From Carya illinoinensis (lineage: Eukaryota > Streptophyta > Magnoliopsida > Fagales > Juglandaceae), in contig NC_056752.1 in the NCBI RefSeq assembly GCF_018687715.1, positions 10,988,001-11,052,000 of the forward strand: a DNA stretch of 64,000 nucleotides, given 5' to 3'. Made by a program: the position numbers and the translations under genes. Shown piece by piece: positions 10,989 to 22,827 of this stretch (position 1 is the stretch's first letter; every line of letters begins with the position of its first letter). Under the pieces are notes generated by a model. That model saw only the letters and a list, made by a program, of their open reading frames with translations, was not told where the DNA came from and made no database searches.

Positions 10989-13164
10989 TGTGACGCCCCC
11001 AAAATCCCACGCCCGAACACGGGGAAATTGAGACGTCCGGATGGTGACAACCCGGGTCACCATCCCATCGACGGGTGCCGAGTGTGTGCAAGGCAACAGA
11101 TGTGTACAGAGAAACACGCAGCGGATAACGAAAGTCATAACTAAGTACCAGAATTTTTCTTAACGCAATACAAGCTGTTTAAAACATACATAGATAAAAT
11201 ATTACAAACACAAATACAGCTTTAACAAATATAAAAGATAGCATCAGCAACCCGGCGGAGCCGCATCCTCGGGCTCAGCCTCCTTCTTTTCGTCCTCTAA
11301 CTCTGCACCAAAAGCTACGGAACCACGAATGGTACCGCAGGTAAGTAAAACCCAAACACTACCAGATAAAAACACATAAAACTCAAACAAGATGCATGAA
11401 CCATGCCCAATGCACAAAGCCCATAAAACACAAGTTTTCCACACACGCCAAAAACTCATTTGGCCCAAAACATATCCTTTCCGAAAAACATGCCAAAAGT
11501 CACATTTGGCCGCCAAAAGTCCATTTGGCCCAATATCTCGCCAGAAGTCCATCTGGCCCAATATCTCGCCAGAAGTCCATCCGGCCCACGCCAAAAGTCC
11601 CATTTGGCCTCATAAACCATTATCCAATTTTAACCGTATGCACCATGACCTTCCCTAGGGGTCATCCGCACACCCTGGCTCCAGTGTCACACCGTAGAGT
11701 ACCACCACGCATGTGACACCTAACGAGCGATGCCTAGTTCCGCGCCCCGCGCGTGCGTAGCCAAGCATCCTCTAGCCCTCGCCAGCGAAGGGCCACTGAG
11801 TCGGTGAGTAGGGCGATGCCCGGTTCCGCGCCCGGCGCGTTCGTAGCCAAGCATCCCCTAGCCCCGCTCCCGTCATCTCTCTCGACAACTCAGGGGACAT
11901 CACTCAGTTTATTCCGCTCCCGAGTGACCAGAGGAGCTCCACCGAGATAATAACTCATCCCGGCTTGGGCTCGTGATACACACGCACCTACAATACACTT
12001 ACGCCAATACACAGGCTTTTCACATAAATCCACAAACACACGTGCATGCACCATGTAATGCCATAACAATGCATAATAAAATAATCCAACAATCATAAAT
12101 CAAATAAACAGGCAACTCCGTCCTCCATCCATCCGACCCCCGAACCTCCTCGGACTCAGTCCGGAATCAACAACCAACAACAGTAAATAATTGAATGAGC
12201 AATATATATTAAAATATGAAAATAGGGTTTGGAAAATACTTACAGCGCTATATGGCAATTTTAGAAAACAAGCGGCGTCGCAAACGGCGCCGGAAAAGCA
12301 ACGTCACAGTGAAAATTCACTGTGGCCGTGGGTTTGAAAAACCCACTTTTGAATGGGGACAAACTAGGACACGAAATTGATAGGGAATGGTCTAGGGATG
12401 GTTGTGAAGCTATTGGAAGTGGTGGTTGGCCGTGGGTGGCGGCGGAATCGCCGGAAATGGCCGAAATACCCAAAACGGAAACTAAGCTCGTAGGAGCTGT
12501 TCCGGTGGTCGTTGGAGGCCGGAAATGGGTGGGTTAGGACGGCAAGGGACCGGTGATGAAGTGGTGAAGAAGTGGTGGCCGAAGGTGGAGCGACGGCGGC
12601 GGATCGGAGCCAAAACCGTGCGGCTTTGTTGGGCTTTTTCCGGCCAAATGGCCGGCCGGTTGGGGGTGAGCTTGGGTGGGGTGGTGCACCGGAGGGAGGG
12701 GAAGAGAATGGGACCGGTGGGGGTCGATTGGTGGCCGGACGGTGGCGGTCTGGTAGAGAGAAGGGACGCCGGCGTGAGGGAGAGGGAGGAGAGAGAGAGA
12801 GAGAGAGAGCACCGGGGGGGTTCCGGATCGGGGAGAGAGAAGAGAGAAAAAGAAAAAAAGAAAAAAAGAAAAAGAAGGAAAAAAAGAAAAGAAGGGAAAA
12901 AGAAAAAAAGGAAAAAGAGAAAAAAAGGAAAAAAAAGATGTGAAAAGAGATGAGGTCCAGTCCTCACTCCGGGAAAACGAAACAAACCGCCAAAAAGATT
13001 AAAACCACAAAACAACGAAAAGAAATAAAACACAACCTCAAATAAATTAAATTAAATCAAAAACCAATTTTAAAACGCAAATAAAATAAAATAATAAACT
13101 AATATATTAATTAAAATAAAAACAATTATTTCAGCGAAAATACACTTAAAAGCGGGTCATCACA
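10989..13164 (-). repeat. 3' LTR of element 1
   Basis: 2176 bp. On the element strand it starts TGTGATGACCCGC and ends GGGGGCGTCACA. It contains a long purine/pyrimidine tract (about 12780-12950), an 86-bp direct duplication beginning at the GCGATGCC motifs at 11727 and 11813, and short TTTGGCC/CGCCAGAAGTCCAT repeats (about 11500-11610). The many ORFs overlapping it are by-products of biased composition. Confidence 0.93.
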
Positions 13165-13177
13165 TCCTCCCCTCCTT
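13165..13177 (-). other. Polypurine tract of element 1
   Basis: The element-strand sequence AAGGAGGGGAGGA directly abuts the 3' LTR and is the expected plus-strand priming site. The same 13-mer lies at the equivalent place in element 2. Confidence 0.9.
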
Positions 13178-13281
13178 AAAAACAATTTCGTCCTCGAAAT
13201 TGCAAATCAACCACCAACTTAAAGCAAGCCACATAAACGCTCATAAATCGACTGAGATCAAGATTAAAATACATACCTTCA

Positions 13282-16200
13282 TCATTCGAACAAATACGGG
13301 TACTGCTCCCTCATGTCCGCTGCTCGCTCCCAAGAGAAGTTTTGAGCTAACGGATCTCCCCAAGCCACTTTAACTAAAGGTATCGTCTTGGACCTCAACT
13401 GTTGCTCCTTCCAATCCAAAATCTGCGACGGAACAACTTCGTAAGTGAGATCCGGTTGCAACTGAATACCAGCTGGGTCGACGAAACGTGGCTCTTGCTG
13501 TCCAAAGCTCTTCTTCATGAATGATACGTGGAAGACATCATGAACATCCCCAAAATAATCTGGCAAAGCAACTCTATAGGCGACGGACCCTACTCTCTCC
13601 AGAATCTGAAAAGGGCCGACATACCTCGGATCTAGTTTCCTCTTCTTACCAAAACGCTTAACACCTCTCATGGGAGAGACTTTAAGATAAACCCAATCAC
13701 CAACTTCAAAAGACAACTCTCTCCTCCGGGTGTCAGCGTAGCTTTTCTGGCGACTCTGAGCTACCGCCATTTTGTCTCTGATGATCCGGACTTGGCTTTG
13801 CATTTCTTGAATTATTTCGGGTCCAATTACCCTACTCTCCCCAACTTCATCCCAACACAAGGGCGACCTACACTTTCTCCCATAAAGAGCTTCATAGGGA
13901 GCCATCTGAATGGTCGCATGGAAGCTGTTATTGTAGGCAAACTCAATGAGCGGCAACTGGTTTTCCCAACTCCCTTGGAACTCCATGACACATGCTCGCA
14001 GCATGTCTTCCAGGGTCTGTATGGTGCGCTCTGACTGGCCGTCTGTCTGCGGGTGATAAGCAGTGCTGAACTTCAACTTAGTACCCAAAGCTGTCTGCAA
14101 ACTCTTCCAGAACTGCGACGTAAACCTCGGGTCTCGATCCGACACTATACTCTTCGGTACGCCGTGTAGTCGCACTATCTCTTTGACATACAAACGGGTC
14201 AACTTACCCAAAGAGTCGGTGTTGTTAACAGGCAGAAAATGAGCACTCTTCGTTAACCGGTCCACGATCACCCAAACAGAATTCTTCCCACTAGGCGTTC
14301 TCGGCAAACCCACTACGAAGTCCATCGTGATATCATCCCATTTCCACTCAGGAATTGGGAGGGGTTGGAGCATACCTGCAGGTCTCTGATGCTCGGCCTT
14401 TACCTGACGGCACGTGTGGCATTTCTCCACATATAATGCAACGTCCTTCTTCATTCCATCCCACCAGTAATTTTTCTTCAAGTCTCGATACATCTTTGTA
14501 CTGCCGGGATGAACTGAATACGGGGCCGCATGAGCTTCCGTCATGATCCGTTCTTTGAACTCTGAGTCCTTTGGGACCACTCTGCGATCTCGGAACCGAA
14601 GTATCCCATCACTATCCATGCTATAGTGCAACGGCCCTCGAGATTTTCTGACTCTCTTCCTGATGTTCAGCTACTTCGGATCCTTTCTTTGGAGAGTTTT
14701 CAATTCTTCAAAATCAGTTACCCGAATATCAAGAACTGAAGACAAAATCTCTACTTGCTGCGAACTCTCTATAAGGAGCCTTCTCATCCCACAAAGCAAC
14801 GACTCCAATTCTGACGGCTCGGCTTCATCTTCCAAATGAGACTTCCGGCTCAAAGCATTAGCAACTATATTAGCCTTCCCCGGGTGGTACTTGATCTCAC
14901 ACTGATAGTCACTGATTAGCTCCAGGCAACGCCTCTGCCTCATGTTCAGATTTTTCTGGGAAAACAAATGCTTCAAACTCTTGTGATCAGTAAATACCTC
15001 GCAAGCTTCCCCATACAAGAAGTGTCGCCAGATCTTAAGGGCAAAAACAATCGCAGCCAATTCTAGATCATGCGTCGGATAATTCTTTTCATGGTCCTTT
15101 AGCTGACGAGATGCATAGGCTACAACCCGTCCTTCCTGCGTAAGGACACAACCCAAACCGAACTTAGACGCATCACTGAAGACTACGAATGGCTTATGCG
15201 GTTCTGGGAGTGCTAACACTGGTGCCGTTGTCAACCTGTTCTTCAATTCCTGGAAGCTTCTCTCACATTTCTCTGACCAAACAAATTCTGTATTCTTCCG
15301 AGTCAAAGCTGTGAGAGGTCCGGATAGGCGAGCAAAACCCTCTACAAATCTTCAGTAGTATCCGGCGAGCCCCAAGAAACTCCTGATCTCACGTACTGTA
15401 GTTGGGCGTGGCCATGACAAAATGGCTTCTACCTTACTAGGATCAACTGCCACTCCGCCCCGGGAAATTACATGCCCAAGAAATTTAACTTCTTCCAACC
15501 AGAACTTACACTTGCTGAGCTTGGCGTATAGCTGGTGTTCTCTCAATCTCTCAAGTACCAGACTAAGATGATACACATGCTCTTCAACATCTCGGGAATA
15601 AATCAGTATATCATCAATAAATACTACCACAAAGGAATCCAGGTAAGGTTGAAACACCCTATTCATCAAATCCATGAACGTTGCAGGGGCATTAGCTAAC
15701 CCAAACGGCATCACCTTAAATTCATAATGCCCATACCTCGACCTGAAAGCAGTTTTAGGCACATCCTGGTCTCTGATTCTCAGCTGGTAGTATCCCGACC
15801 TCAGATCAATCTTAGAGAACACGGCTGCTCCTTGAAGTTGGTCAAACAAATCATCAATCCGCGGGAGAGGGTATTTATTTTTTATGGTCACCTTGTTCAA
15901 TTCTCGATAGTCAATGCACATACGGAGGGTTCCATCTTTCTTCTTAACAAATAAAACTGGTGCACCCCACGACGACATACTAGGCTGAATAAATCCCTTC
16001 TCTACCAGTTCTTGCAACTGAGTCTTCAACTCTTTCAATTCAGCCGGTGCCATGCGATAAGGAGCTTTATGCACAGGAGCCGCTCCAGGTTCCAAGTCTA
16101 TGACAAACTCCATCTCCCGAACAGGGGGTAGTCCGGGCAAGTCATCCACAAACACATCGGGGAACTCTTCCACAACTGGAATGTCTACCAAAGATTTCTT

Positions 16201-16695
16201 CTCAGACGACGTGGACACCATCTGCACCAAGAATGCATCTGCTCCCCATGCAATCTCTCGTCTTGCCTGAATCGCCGATATAATTATTGGTTTCTCTTTT
16301 AACCTACTCCCCACAAATTCCAGACAATCACCATCTGGAAGCTGAAAGCTAATTATCCGACTTCTGCAATTAATACTCGCAGAATATCGGTATAGCCAAT
16401 CCATCCCGAGGATGATATCAAAACCCAGCAGCTTGAACACCACCAAATCCGCATCCAAGAATCTTCCCTCAAAATTTAACGGGCATCCCAAAGCAACCTT
16501 GGAACACCACACCATCTCGCCATCGGGTAGCGCCACTACCATAGCCTTCGGCAACGGTTCCGTGACCAAGTTACACACCCGAGCAAACGTGGAAGACACA
16601 AACGATCGTGAAGCACCGGAATCAAACAAAGTACAAGCATAAAACTCATACAAACGGACTCTTCCTGAACCAAACACACAACCCATGAAATCCAA
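13282..16695 (-). pseudogene. pol: pol polyprotein of element 1 (two premature stops)
   Basis: One frame of 1138 codons on the minus strand with no indels relative to element 2. In order: an aspartic protease with DSGAS near residue 25; reverse transcriptase, with the substrate-binding [12 protein letters not shown] and the catalytic FIDD; RNase H ([15 protein letters not shown]); an H-H-C-C integrase zinc finger ([12 protein letters not shown]); an integrase core with Asp in DITMDF, Asp in SDRDPRF and Glu in GQSERT; and a chromodomain-like tail ending REQYPYLFE. Stops interrupt it at 15352-15354 (TGA, Arg codon in element 2) and 14671-14673 (TAG, Leu in element 2). One codon change next to a conserved site is HDLELAA, which is HDPELAA in element 2. 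The catalytic residues listed are all present. Without the stops it would process Gag, copy RNA to DNA and integrate it. Confidence 0.93.
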
Positions 16696-16749
16696 AAAAC
16701 AACGAAGAAACCAAATGCACCAAAAATTAAATCCAACTTAAAAATTAAA

Positions 16750-17997
16750 TTAATCCATACCTGTGATTACTCCAGCATCATGGGTCGCTGGTGCCTCATC
16801 ATCCACCTCTCCGGGTGTGACAGCGTAAACCCGGGCTTGCACTGCTTGTCTCGGGTTGGTTCTTCCACTGTGTCTACCTCCACGGCTTCCTTGAATTCTG
16901 ACGGGGCAATCCCGAGCAATATGTCCCACTTGGCCGCACTGATAACACTGGGGTCCGCTACTCGTCCGACACTCGCCCTCATGAGCTCTATTACAAACTC
17001 CACAAACAGGCATACGTCCTCCCATGCGAACACTTGAGGATGCTTGAGGTCGAGTTCCGGTCCGCTGAACAAACTTCTGAGGCGAACCCGAGCTGCTTCC
17101 TTCACCAGAAAAACTCCGCCTCTTTTGCCCTGGAGGGGAGCCCACACTCAGATTATTTTCCCGCTCTATAAGGGTGGCCACATCCACTAACTCCTGAAAA
17201 GTGAATATCCGATGGCTGACCACCATACGGCGTATGTCATGACGCAGCCCCTCCTGGAAACGATCTGCTCGCATCTCCTCAGTGGCGACAAGGTGAGGAG
17301 CAAACCGCTCAAGTTCTATGAACCTCCGGGCGTACAGCTCCACTGTCGCGCCCCCTTGGACCAGATTGGAGAACTCTCTTACCTTCTGCTTCCTTACCGA
17401 TGCGGGAAAGAAGCGGTCATTAAACTCCTTCTTGAAACGCTGCCAGGTCACCGCAGCGAAAGATCCCAGTTCAGATTCCAACAGCACCCTCTTGGTATCC
17501 CACCAATCAGAAGCGGTACCTTACAAGAGATAGCTGGCGTAAAGTACTTGCTGTGCCTCAGTGCACCCACACACCTCAAAAGTCTTCTCCAGATCTTTGA
17601 TCCATTTTCCAGCCTGAAGTGGATCCTCATTTCCAGTGAAGTGTGGGGTCCTACGCGCCAGGAAGCGCTCATTGGTGCATCCGGCTTGCACCATGCTACT
17701 GGACCCTCCTGGATACATCCAAGGCCCTCCCTGATATGGCCAGGGACCTCCTGGTTGTGGCCAATACCCTCCTTGTTGTGGACAAGGCTCTCCTGCCGGT
17801 GGATAAGGCCCTCCTGATGGTGGACAAGGCCCTCCTGATGGTGGCCAAGGACCCCCTTGTGGTGGCCAAGGCCCTGCCTGTTGAGACCTCGCACTCTGTT
17901 GCATAAACTCCGTCATCTGCCGAATTGCTTCGGCTATGGAGTCATCCCTGGAGGTATTGTCCTGTGGTTCCTGAGTATTTTTCCTTGGTCTCCCCAT
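16750..17997 (-). pseudogene. gag: gag of element 1 (one premature stop)
   Basis: A frame of 416 codons starting MGRPRKNTQ. A proline/tryptophan-rich repeat region (GGPWPP-type units, residues about 35-95) is followed by the retrotransposon Gag core (WQRFKKEFNDRFFP, YARRFIELERFAPH) and a CCHC zinc knuckle, CYQCGQVGHIARDC. A second cysteine cluster, CGVCNRAHEGEC, precedes the knuckle. A TAA stop at 17521-17523 stands where element 2 has CAA (Gln), so translation would end before the Gag core. Gag forms the virus-like particle and binds RNA. The gag frame ends about 55 bp before pol, so Pol would need reinitiation, a bypass or separate expression. The hydrophobic ORF extension upstream of the ATG comes from the untranslated leader and is probably not translated. 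Confidence 0.9.
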
Positions 17998-18255
17998 ATT
18001 TCTGTCACAACACCACTCTTGACCCTCCTTTAAGAAAACAAATAAAACCATCATAAAACCAACAAAAATAAAAACAGCTCTACACAGCAAGAAACAAAAG
18101 AAACCAGCATGCCAAAACATAACTAAATAAAATAAAAACAAGCAAACAAGCCCAAACAAATAAAACAACTATACTCAACATAATTTTCAAAAACACAACT
18201 TTAAAAACATTCTGGTACTACCTACGGGACATGTGGTTTTACCCAGAGCCAAACC

Positions 18256-18267
18256 GCTCTGATACCA
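18256..18267 (-). other. Primer-binding site of element 1
   Basis: TGGTATCAGAGC on the element strand, two bases after the 5' LTR end. It is complementary to the 3' end of plant initiator methionine tRNA, the usual primer for many plant Ty3/gypsy and Ty1/copia elements. Confidence 0.92.
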
Positions 18268-18269
18268 CC

Positions 18270-20445
18270 TGTGACGCCCCCAAAATCCCCACGCCCGAAC
18301 ACGGGAAAATTGAGACGTCCGGATGGTGACAACCCGGGTCACCATCCCATCGACGGGTGCCGAGTGTGTGCAAGGCAACAGATGTGTACAGAGAAACACG
18401 CAGCGGATAACGAAAGTCATAACTAAGTACCAGACTTTTTCTTAACGTAATACAAGCTGTTTAAAACATACATAGATAAAATATTACAAACACAAATACA
18501 GCTTTAACAAATATAAAAGATAGCATCAGCAACCCGGCGGAGCCGCATCCTCGGGCTCAGCCTCCTCCTCTTCGTCCTCTAACTCTGCACCAAAAGCTAC
18601 GGAACCACGAATGGTACCGCAGGTAAGTAAAACCCAAACACTACCAGATAAAAATACATAAAACTCAAACAAGATGCATGAACCATGCCCAATGCACAAA
18701 GCCCATAAAACACAAGTTTTCCACACACGCCAAAAACTCATTTGGCCCAAAACATATCCTTTCCGAAAAACATGTCAAAAGTCACATTTGGCCGCCAAAA
18801 GTCCATTTGGCCCAATATCTCGCCAGAAGTCCATCTGGCCCAATATCTCGCTAGAAGTCCATCCGGCCCACGCCAAAAGTCCCATTTGGCCTCATAAACC
18901 ATTATCCAATTTTAACCGTATGCACCATGACCTCCCCTAGGGGTCATCCGCACACCCTGGCTCCAGTGTCACACCGTAGAGTACCACCACGCATGTGACA
19001 CCTAACGAGCGATGCCCAGTTCCGCGCCCCGCGCGTGCGTAGCCAAGCATCCTCTAGCCCTCGCCAGCGAAGGGCCACGGAGTCGGTGAGTAGGGCGATG
19101 CCCGGTTCCGCGCCCGGCGCGTTCGTAGCCAAGCATCCCCTAGCCCCGCTCCCGTCATCTCTCTCGACAACTCAGGGGACATCACTCAGTTTATTCCGCT
19201 CCCGAGTGACCAGAGGAGCTCCACCGAGATAATAACCCATCCCGGCTTGGGCTCGTGATACACACGCACCCGCAATACACTTACGCCAATACACAGGCTT
19301 TTCACATAAATCCACAAACACACGTGCATGCACCATGTAATGCCATAACAATGCATAATAAAATAATCCAACAATCATAAATCAAATAAACAGGCAACTC
19401 CGTCCTCCATCCATCCGACCCCCGAACCTCCTCGGACTCAGTCCGGAATCAACAACCAACAACAGTAAATAATTGAATGAGCAATATATATTAAAATCTG
19501 AAAATAGGGTTTGGAAAATACTTACAGCGCTATATGACAATTTTAGAAAACAAGCGGCGTCGCAAACGGCGCCGGAAAAGCAACGTCACAGTGAAAATTC
19601 ACTGTGGCCGTGGGTTTGAAAAACCCACTTTTGAACGGGGACAAACTAGGATACGAAATTGATAGGGAATGGTCTAGGGATGGTTGTGAAGCTATTGGAA
19701 GTGGTGGTTGGCCGTGGGTGGCGGCGGAATCGCCGGAAATGGCCGAAATACCCAAAACGGAAACTAAGCTCGTAGGAGCTGTTCCGGTGGTCGTTGGAGG
19801 CCGGAAATGGGTGGGTTAGGACGGCAAGGGACCGGTGATGAAGTGGTGAAGAAGTGGTGGCCGGAGGTGGAGCGACGGCGGCGGATCGGAGCCAAAACCG
19901 TGCGGCTTTGTTTGGCTTTTTCCAGCCAAATGGCCGGCCGGTTGGGGGTGAGCTTGGGTGGGGTGGTGCACCGGAGGGAGGGGAAGAGAATGGGACCGGT
20001 GGGGGTCGATTGGTGGCCGGACGGCGGCGGTCTGGTAGAGAGAAGGGACGCCGGCGTGAGGGAGAGGGAGGAGAGAGAGAGAGAGAGAGAGCACCGGGGG
20101 GGTTCCGGATCGGGGAGAGAGAAGAGAGAAAAAGAAAAAAAGAAAAAAAGAAAAAGAAGGAAAAAAAGAAAAGAAGGGAAAAAGAAAAAAAGGAAAAAGA
20201 GAAAAAAAGGAAAAAAAGATGTGAAAAGAGATGAGGTCCAGTCCTCACTCTGGGAAAACGAAACAAACCGCCAAAAAGATTAAAACCACAAAACAACTAA
20301 AAGAAATAAAACACAACCTCAAATAAATTAAATTAAATCAAAAACCAATTTTAAAACGCAAATAAAATAAAATAATAAACTAATATATTAATTAAAATAA
20401 AAACAATTATTTCAGCGAAAATACACTTAAAAGCGAGTCATCACA
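18270..20445 (-). repeat. 5' LTR of element 1
   Basis: 2176 bp, nearly identical to the 3' LTR at 10989-13164. It should hold the promoter and the polyadenylation signal of the element. The 86-bp duplication and the GA-rich tract are present in both LTRs, so they predate this insertion. Confidence 0.93.
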
Positions 20446-20824
20446 ACCAAACCAAGTATCTCTTGCTTGGGATCACTAAGCAAATCTAGTCCAAAGACAT
20501 ACTGCTCGATAATATCAAGCACCGCAAAAATTTACTCTTTAATTGAGATTACCAAACAAGGCAAGTATGGCTAATACATTGCGTAAAAATCATAAACATT
20601 GCAAAAACATAACATTCACTCATAATCTTCACCAAATCTAGTTTGATGGACATACTACTCGAAAATTCCAAGCACAGCAAGAAAATAACCCTTACTTGGG
20701 ACCACCGAGCAAGACTAATCCGATTGATATATTGCTCGGTTATGTCATCTTCAACCGAACATACATGCCTTGCACGTGAATTCTTACTAGTACACACACA
20801 CACACACACACATATATGTTCTTA
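20446..20824. repeat. Right flank of element 1 with degenerate repeats and a (CA)n run
   Basis: Motifs TTGAGATTACCAAAC (near 20545) and CCCTTACTTGGGACCACCGAGCAAG (near 20690) are diverged copies of motifs left of element 1. Together they indicate a pre-existing degenerate tandem repeat. A (CA)n microsatellite lies at about 20793-20812. No gene was recognised. Confidence 0.5.
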
Positions 20825-21766
20825 GAGCATCCTCAATGCATATGTAAAAATAAAGTCACTTTTTCAACCATTAGAGATAAAAGCCGCTACAATGGATTAT
20901 CCATAGTCAAATATCTTAACTTTGAGTTACAGTATATGTAAAGAAAAAAAAAATTTGATGGTTACTATTCTATAAGCAAATCTTTATTTTATTATTTTTG
21001 TAACTCTCCCTCACAGAAAGCCACCAAACTCAGAAAAAGGATCTTAGGTAGAATAAAATCTGGAAAAATATGATAAAATAGTAAAATAAATATTACTAAT
21101 AAAATATAATAGGTAGAATAGTAAAATATGATAAAATAAATTAACAATTAAAAAAATTAAATATTTTTTAAATTATTAATTAGTCATTACTATATAATAA
21201 ATAAATTGATATCCAATGTGGAGATTTGATGTAAATAGTCAAAGTCAAATTCATCTCATATTATTTTATTGTTATATAATAAAAAAATAACTATTCTAAC
21301 GTGGAGTCTTATATGAATGGAATAGCCAAAATCTAAATTTATCTTATATTCATCAAAATTGTCTTTTACATATGCATAATCTCCACATTAAATTATCAAT
21401 TTATGCATTATATAGTAATGAGTAATTAATAATTATAAAAATATTTAATTTTTTTAATTATTAATTTATTTTATTTTATCATATTTTACTATTCTACCTA
21501 TTATATGTTAATTAGCAATCATATTCTAATTAAATTATCTAAATGTTTGTGAATATAGATGGAGAGAAGAGAGAGAGTGTTACAAAAAATAATAAAATAT
21601 AGATTTAGTCCTTAAACAATAGGCATCAAATTTAGATTTTAGTTTACATATATATACTGTAACTCAAAATCAAATTATTTGAGTTTGCATGATTCATTGT
21701 GAGTCCCTCTTCATCCCTAATAGTTAAAAAGTACAATAATTTTATGTATAGATATTCCAATGAGAG
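20825..21766. mobile_element. 942-bp fold-back (long inverted repeat) element
   Basis: Almost the entire element is inverted-repeat. The left end GAGCATCCTCAATGCATATG mirrors the right end, whose complement reads CTCTCATTGGAATATC. Inward, the arms keep matching in order: ACTTTTT(C/A)A(A/C)CATTAG, TTTGAGTTACAGTATAT, TTTTATTATTTTTTGTAAC, ATAATAGGTAGAATAGTAAA, TATGATAAAATAAA and ATGTGGAGAT. Each arm is about 430-460 bp, around a short central loop near 21290. Both ends abut TA (20823-20824 and 21767-21768), consistent with a TA target duplication. There is no coding capacity. A transcript would form a long hairpin. The shorter element at 6832-7666 has similar ends. Confidence 0.75.
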
Positions 21767-21768
21767 TA

Positions 21769-22827
21769 ATTTTAGGCATACATCTCTTTCATAGCTAGCT
21801 AGCTTTCTTTGTTCATGATATAAGTTCCAACCTCGTCTACTTTTTCTATCTTTTGCATTTATTTAATTTTATCCAAAAAGGACAAAAAAAAAAAAAAAAC
21901 TTGCAAAAAAGGATGTGAACATCCGATCTAGCTTTTCATCTCTCACTCTCTTACAAGCCGCCACTACTCAGGTTGCCGACGGGAAAGAGCACTTTGTAGA
22001 CAAGGGTGGATATCTAATATCTATGGACCATATTAAACTCGTTATATATATATTGGCGGTTCTCCTTTTTATAGTTTGCTTTTCTTTTTCAATTAATGAA
22101 TTATTAATTTTTAGAGAAAAGTACATTTGTAGCCTCAATTTTTAGGAGACTTTACGTTATGCATCCACATTCAAGTAATATAAAACACAACTAATTAAAA
22201 TGTTTAAAAAATAAGTGACTGACGCGCGATCAGATCTTAATATATATATATATATATATAGATGGTACAAAATGTCAATATTTTACACTTAAATAATACA
22301 TTGTGATAATGTTGATAGTTTATGGTATGATTTGCAAAGCACTTGATAACTCAAAACCAAAATCAACTTAAACACATTGCTAAAAGAAGTTGAAAGTAAA
22401 TTAGTTACAACTTGTTTGCAAACATTAGGGATATCCAATGCCCCCAAAATGGAAAACATCTAAGTGGATGTTTGGTGAATGAGATAGAATCCTATATATA
22501 ATAATAAAATAGTTTGTATATAGTAGTAAAATTATTTTAGTTAGATATATTATTGGATTTTGGAAATGGAAGTTAGATTTTTTATAATAATTAAATGAAA
22601 AAGTTTAGGATTTGAAATTAAAAATTGTTTGTGTTTGAGTGATATTTTGGAAAGAAATTATGAGAAATTTTGAGATAAGATGAAATAGTTTGTGGTCCCA
22701 AAACAAGGGCTCAGTGTCTGCATATTTTCTTGGTAGTAAAATAATTAATAATTAATACCCTTAATTCAACTAAGTCTCGATCTGGAAAGGTGCATGGATT
22801 CCTGGGCATTGAGCTTTATAGAGGGAA
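21769..22827. other. Intergenic, AT-rich
   Basis: No supported gene. The 76-codon ORF at 21915-22145 has a hydrophobic C-terminal half but no recognised family. A TA microsatellite lies near 22240. A decayed interspersed repeat of the TTTGGTGAATGAGATAG type lies at about 22465-22700. Confidence 0.4.

Larger units (their letters stand above)
10989..20445 (-). mobile_element. Element 1: near-complete Ty3/gypsy chromovirus (Tekay/Del-like)
   Basis: A 9457-bp LTR retrotransposon on the minus strand. It has two 2176-bp LTRs, a 5-bp target duplication ACCAA (10984-10988 and 20446-20450), a primer-binding site, a polypurine tract, gag, and pol in the order protease, reverse transcriptase, RNase H, integrase, chromodomain-like tail. 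That order with a chromodomain-type C-terminus identifies a chromovirus. The C-terminal motif around QILDWKEQQLRSKTIPLVKV fits the Tekay/Del clade. By eye the LTRs differ at about 27 substitutions and two 1-bp indels (near 1.2%), so insertion was fairly recent. Three nonsense codons (17521-17523, 15352-15354, 14671-14673) prevent full Gag and Pol synthesis. Element 2 at 25600-34919 is the same family in opposite orientation. Confidence 0.93.

Noticed and set aside
12482..13033. Long Phe/Leu/Ser-rich and Lys/Arg/Glu-rich ORFs in the LTRs (also 19646-20296, 25745-26446, 32954-33651)
   Set aside because: They are read through the purine/pyrimidine tract and GC-rich part of the LTRs, occur in several frames at once, and show no domain. 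They are composition artefacts.
17521..18168. Gag start at the upstream Met (MFYLFGLVCLF...)
   Set aside because: The extra N-terminal part is translated from the untranslated leader, is hydrophobic, and is not conserved in frame in element 2. The start at 17997 (MGRPRKN) corresponds to 27981 (MRRPRKN).
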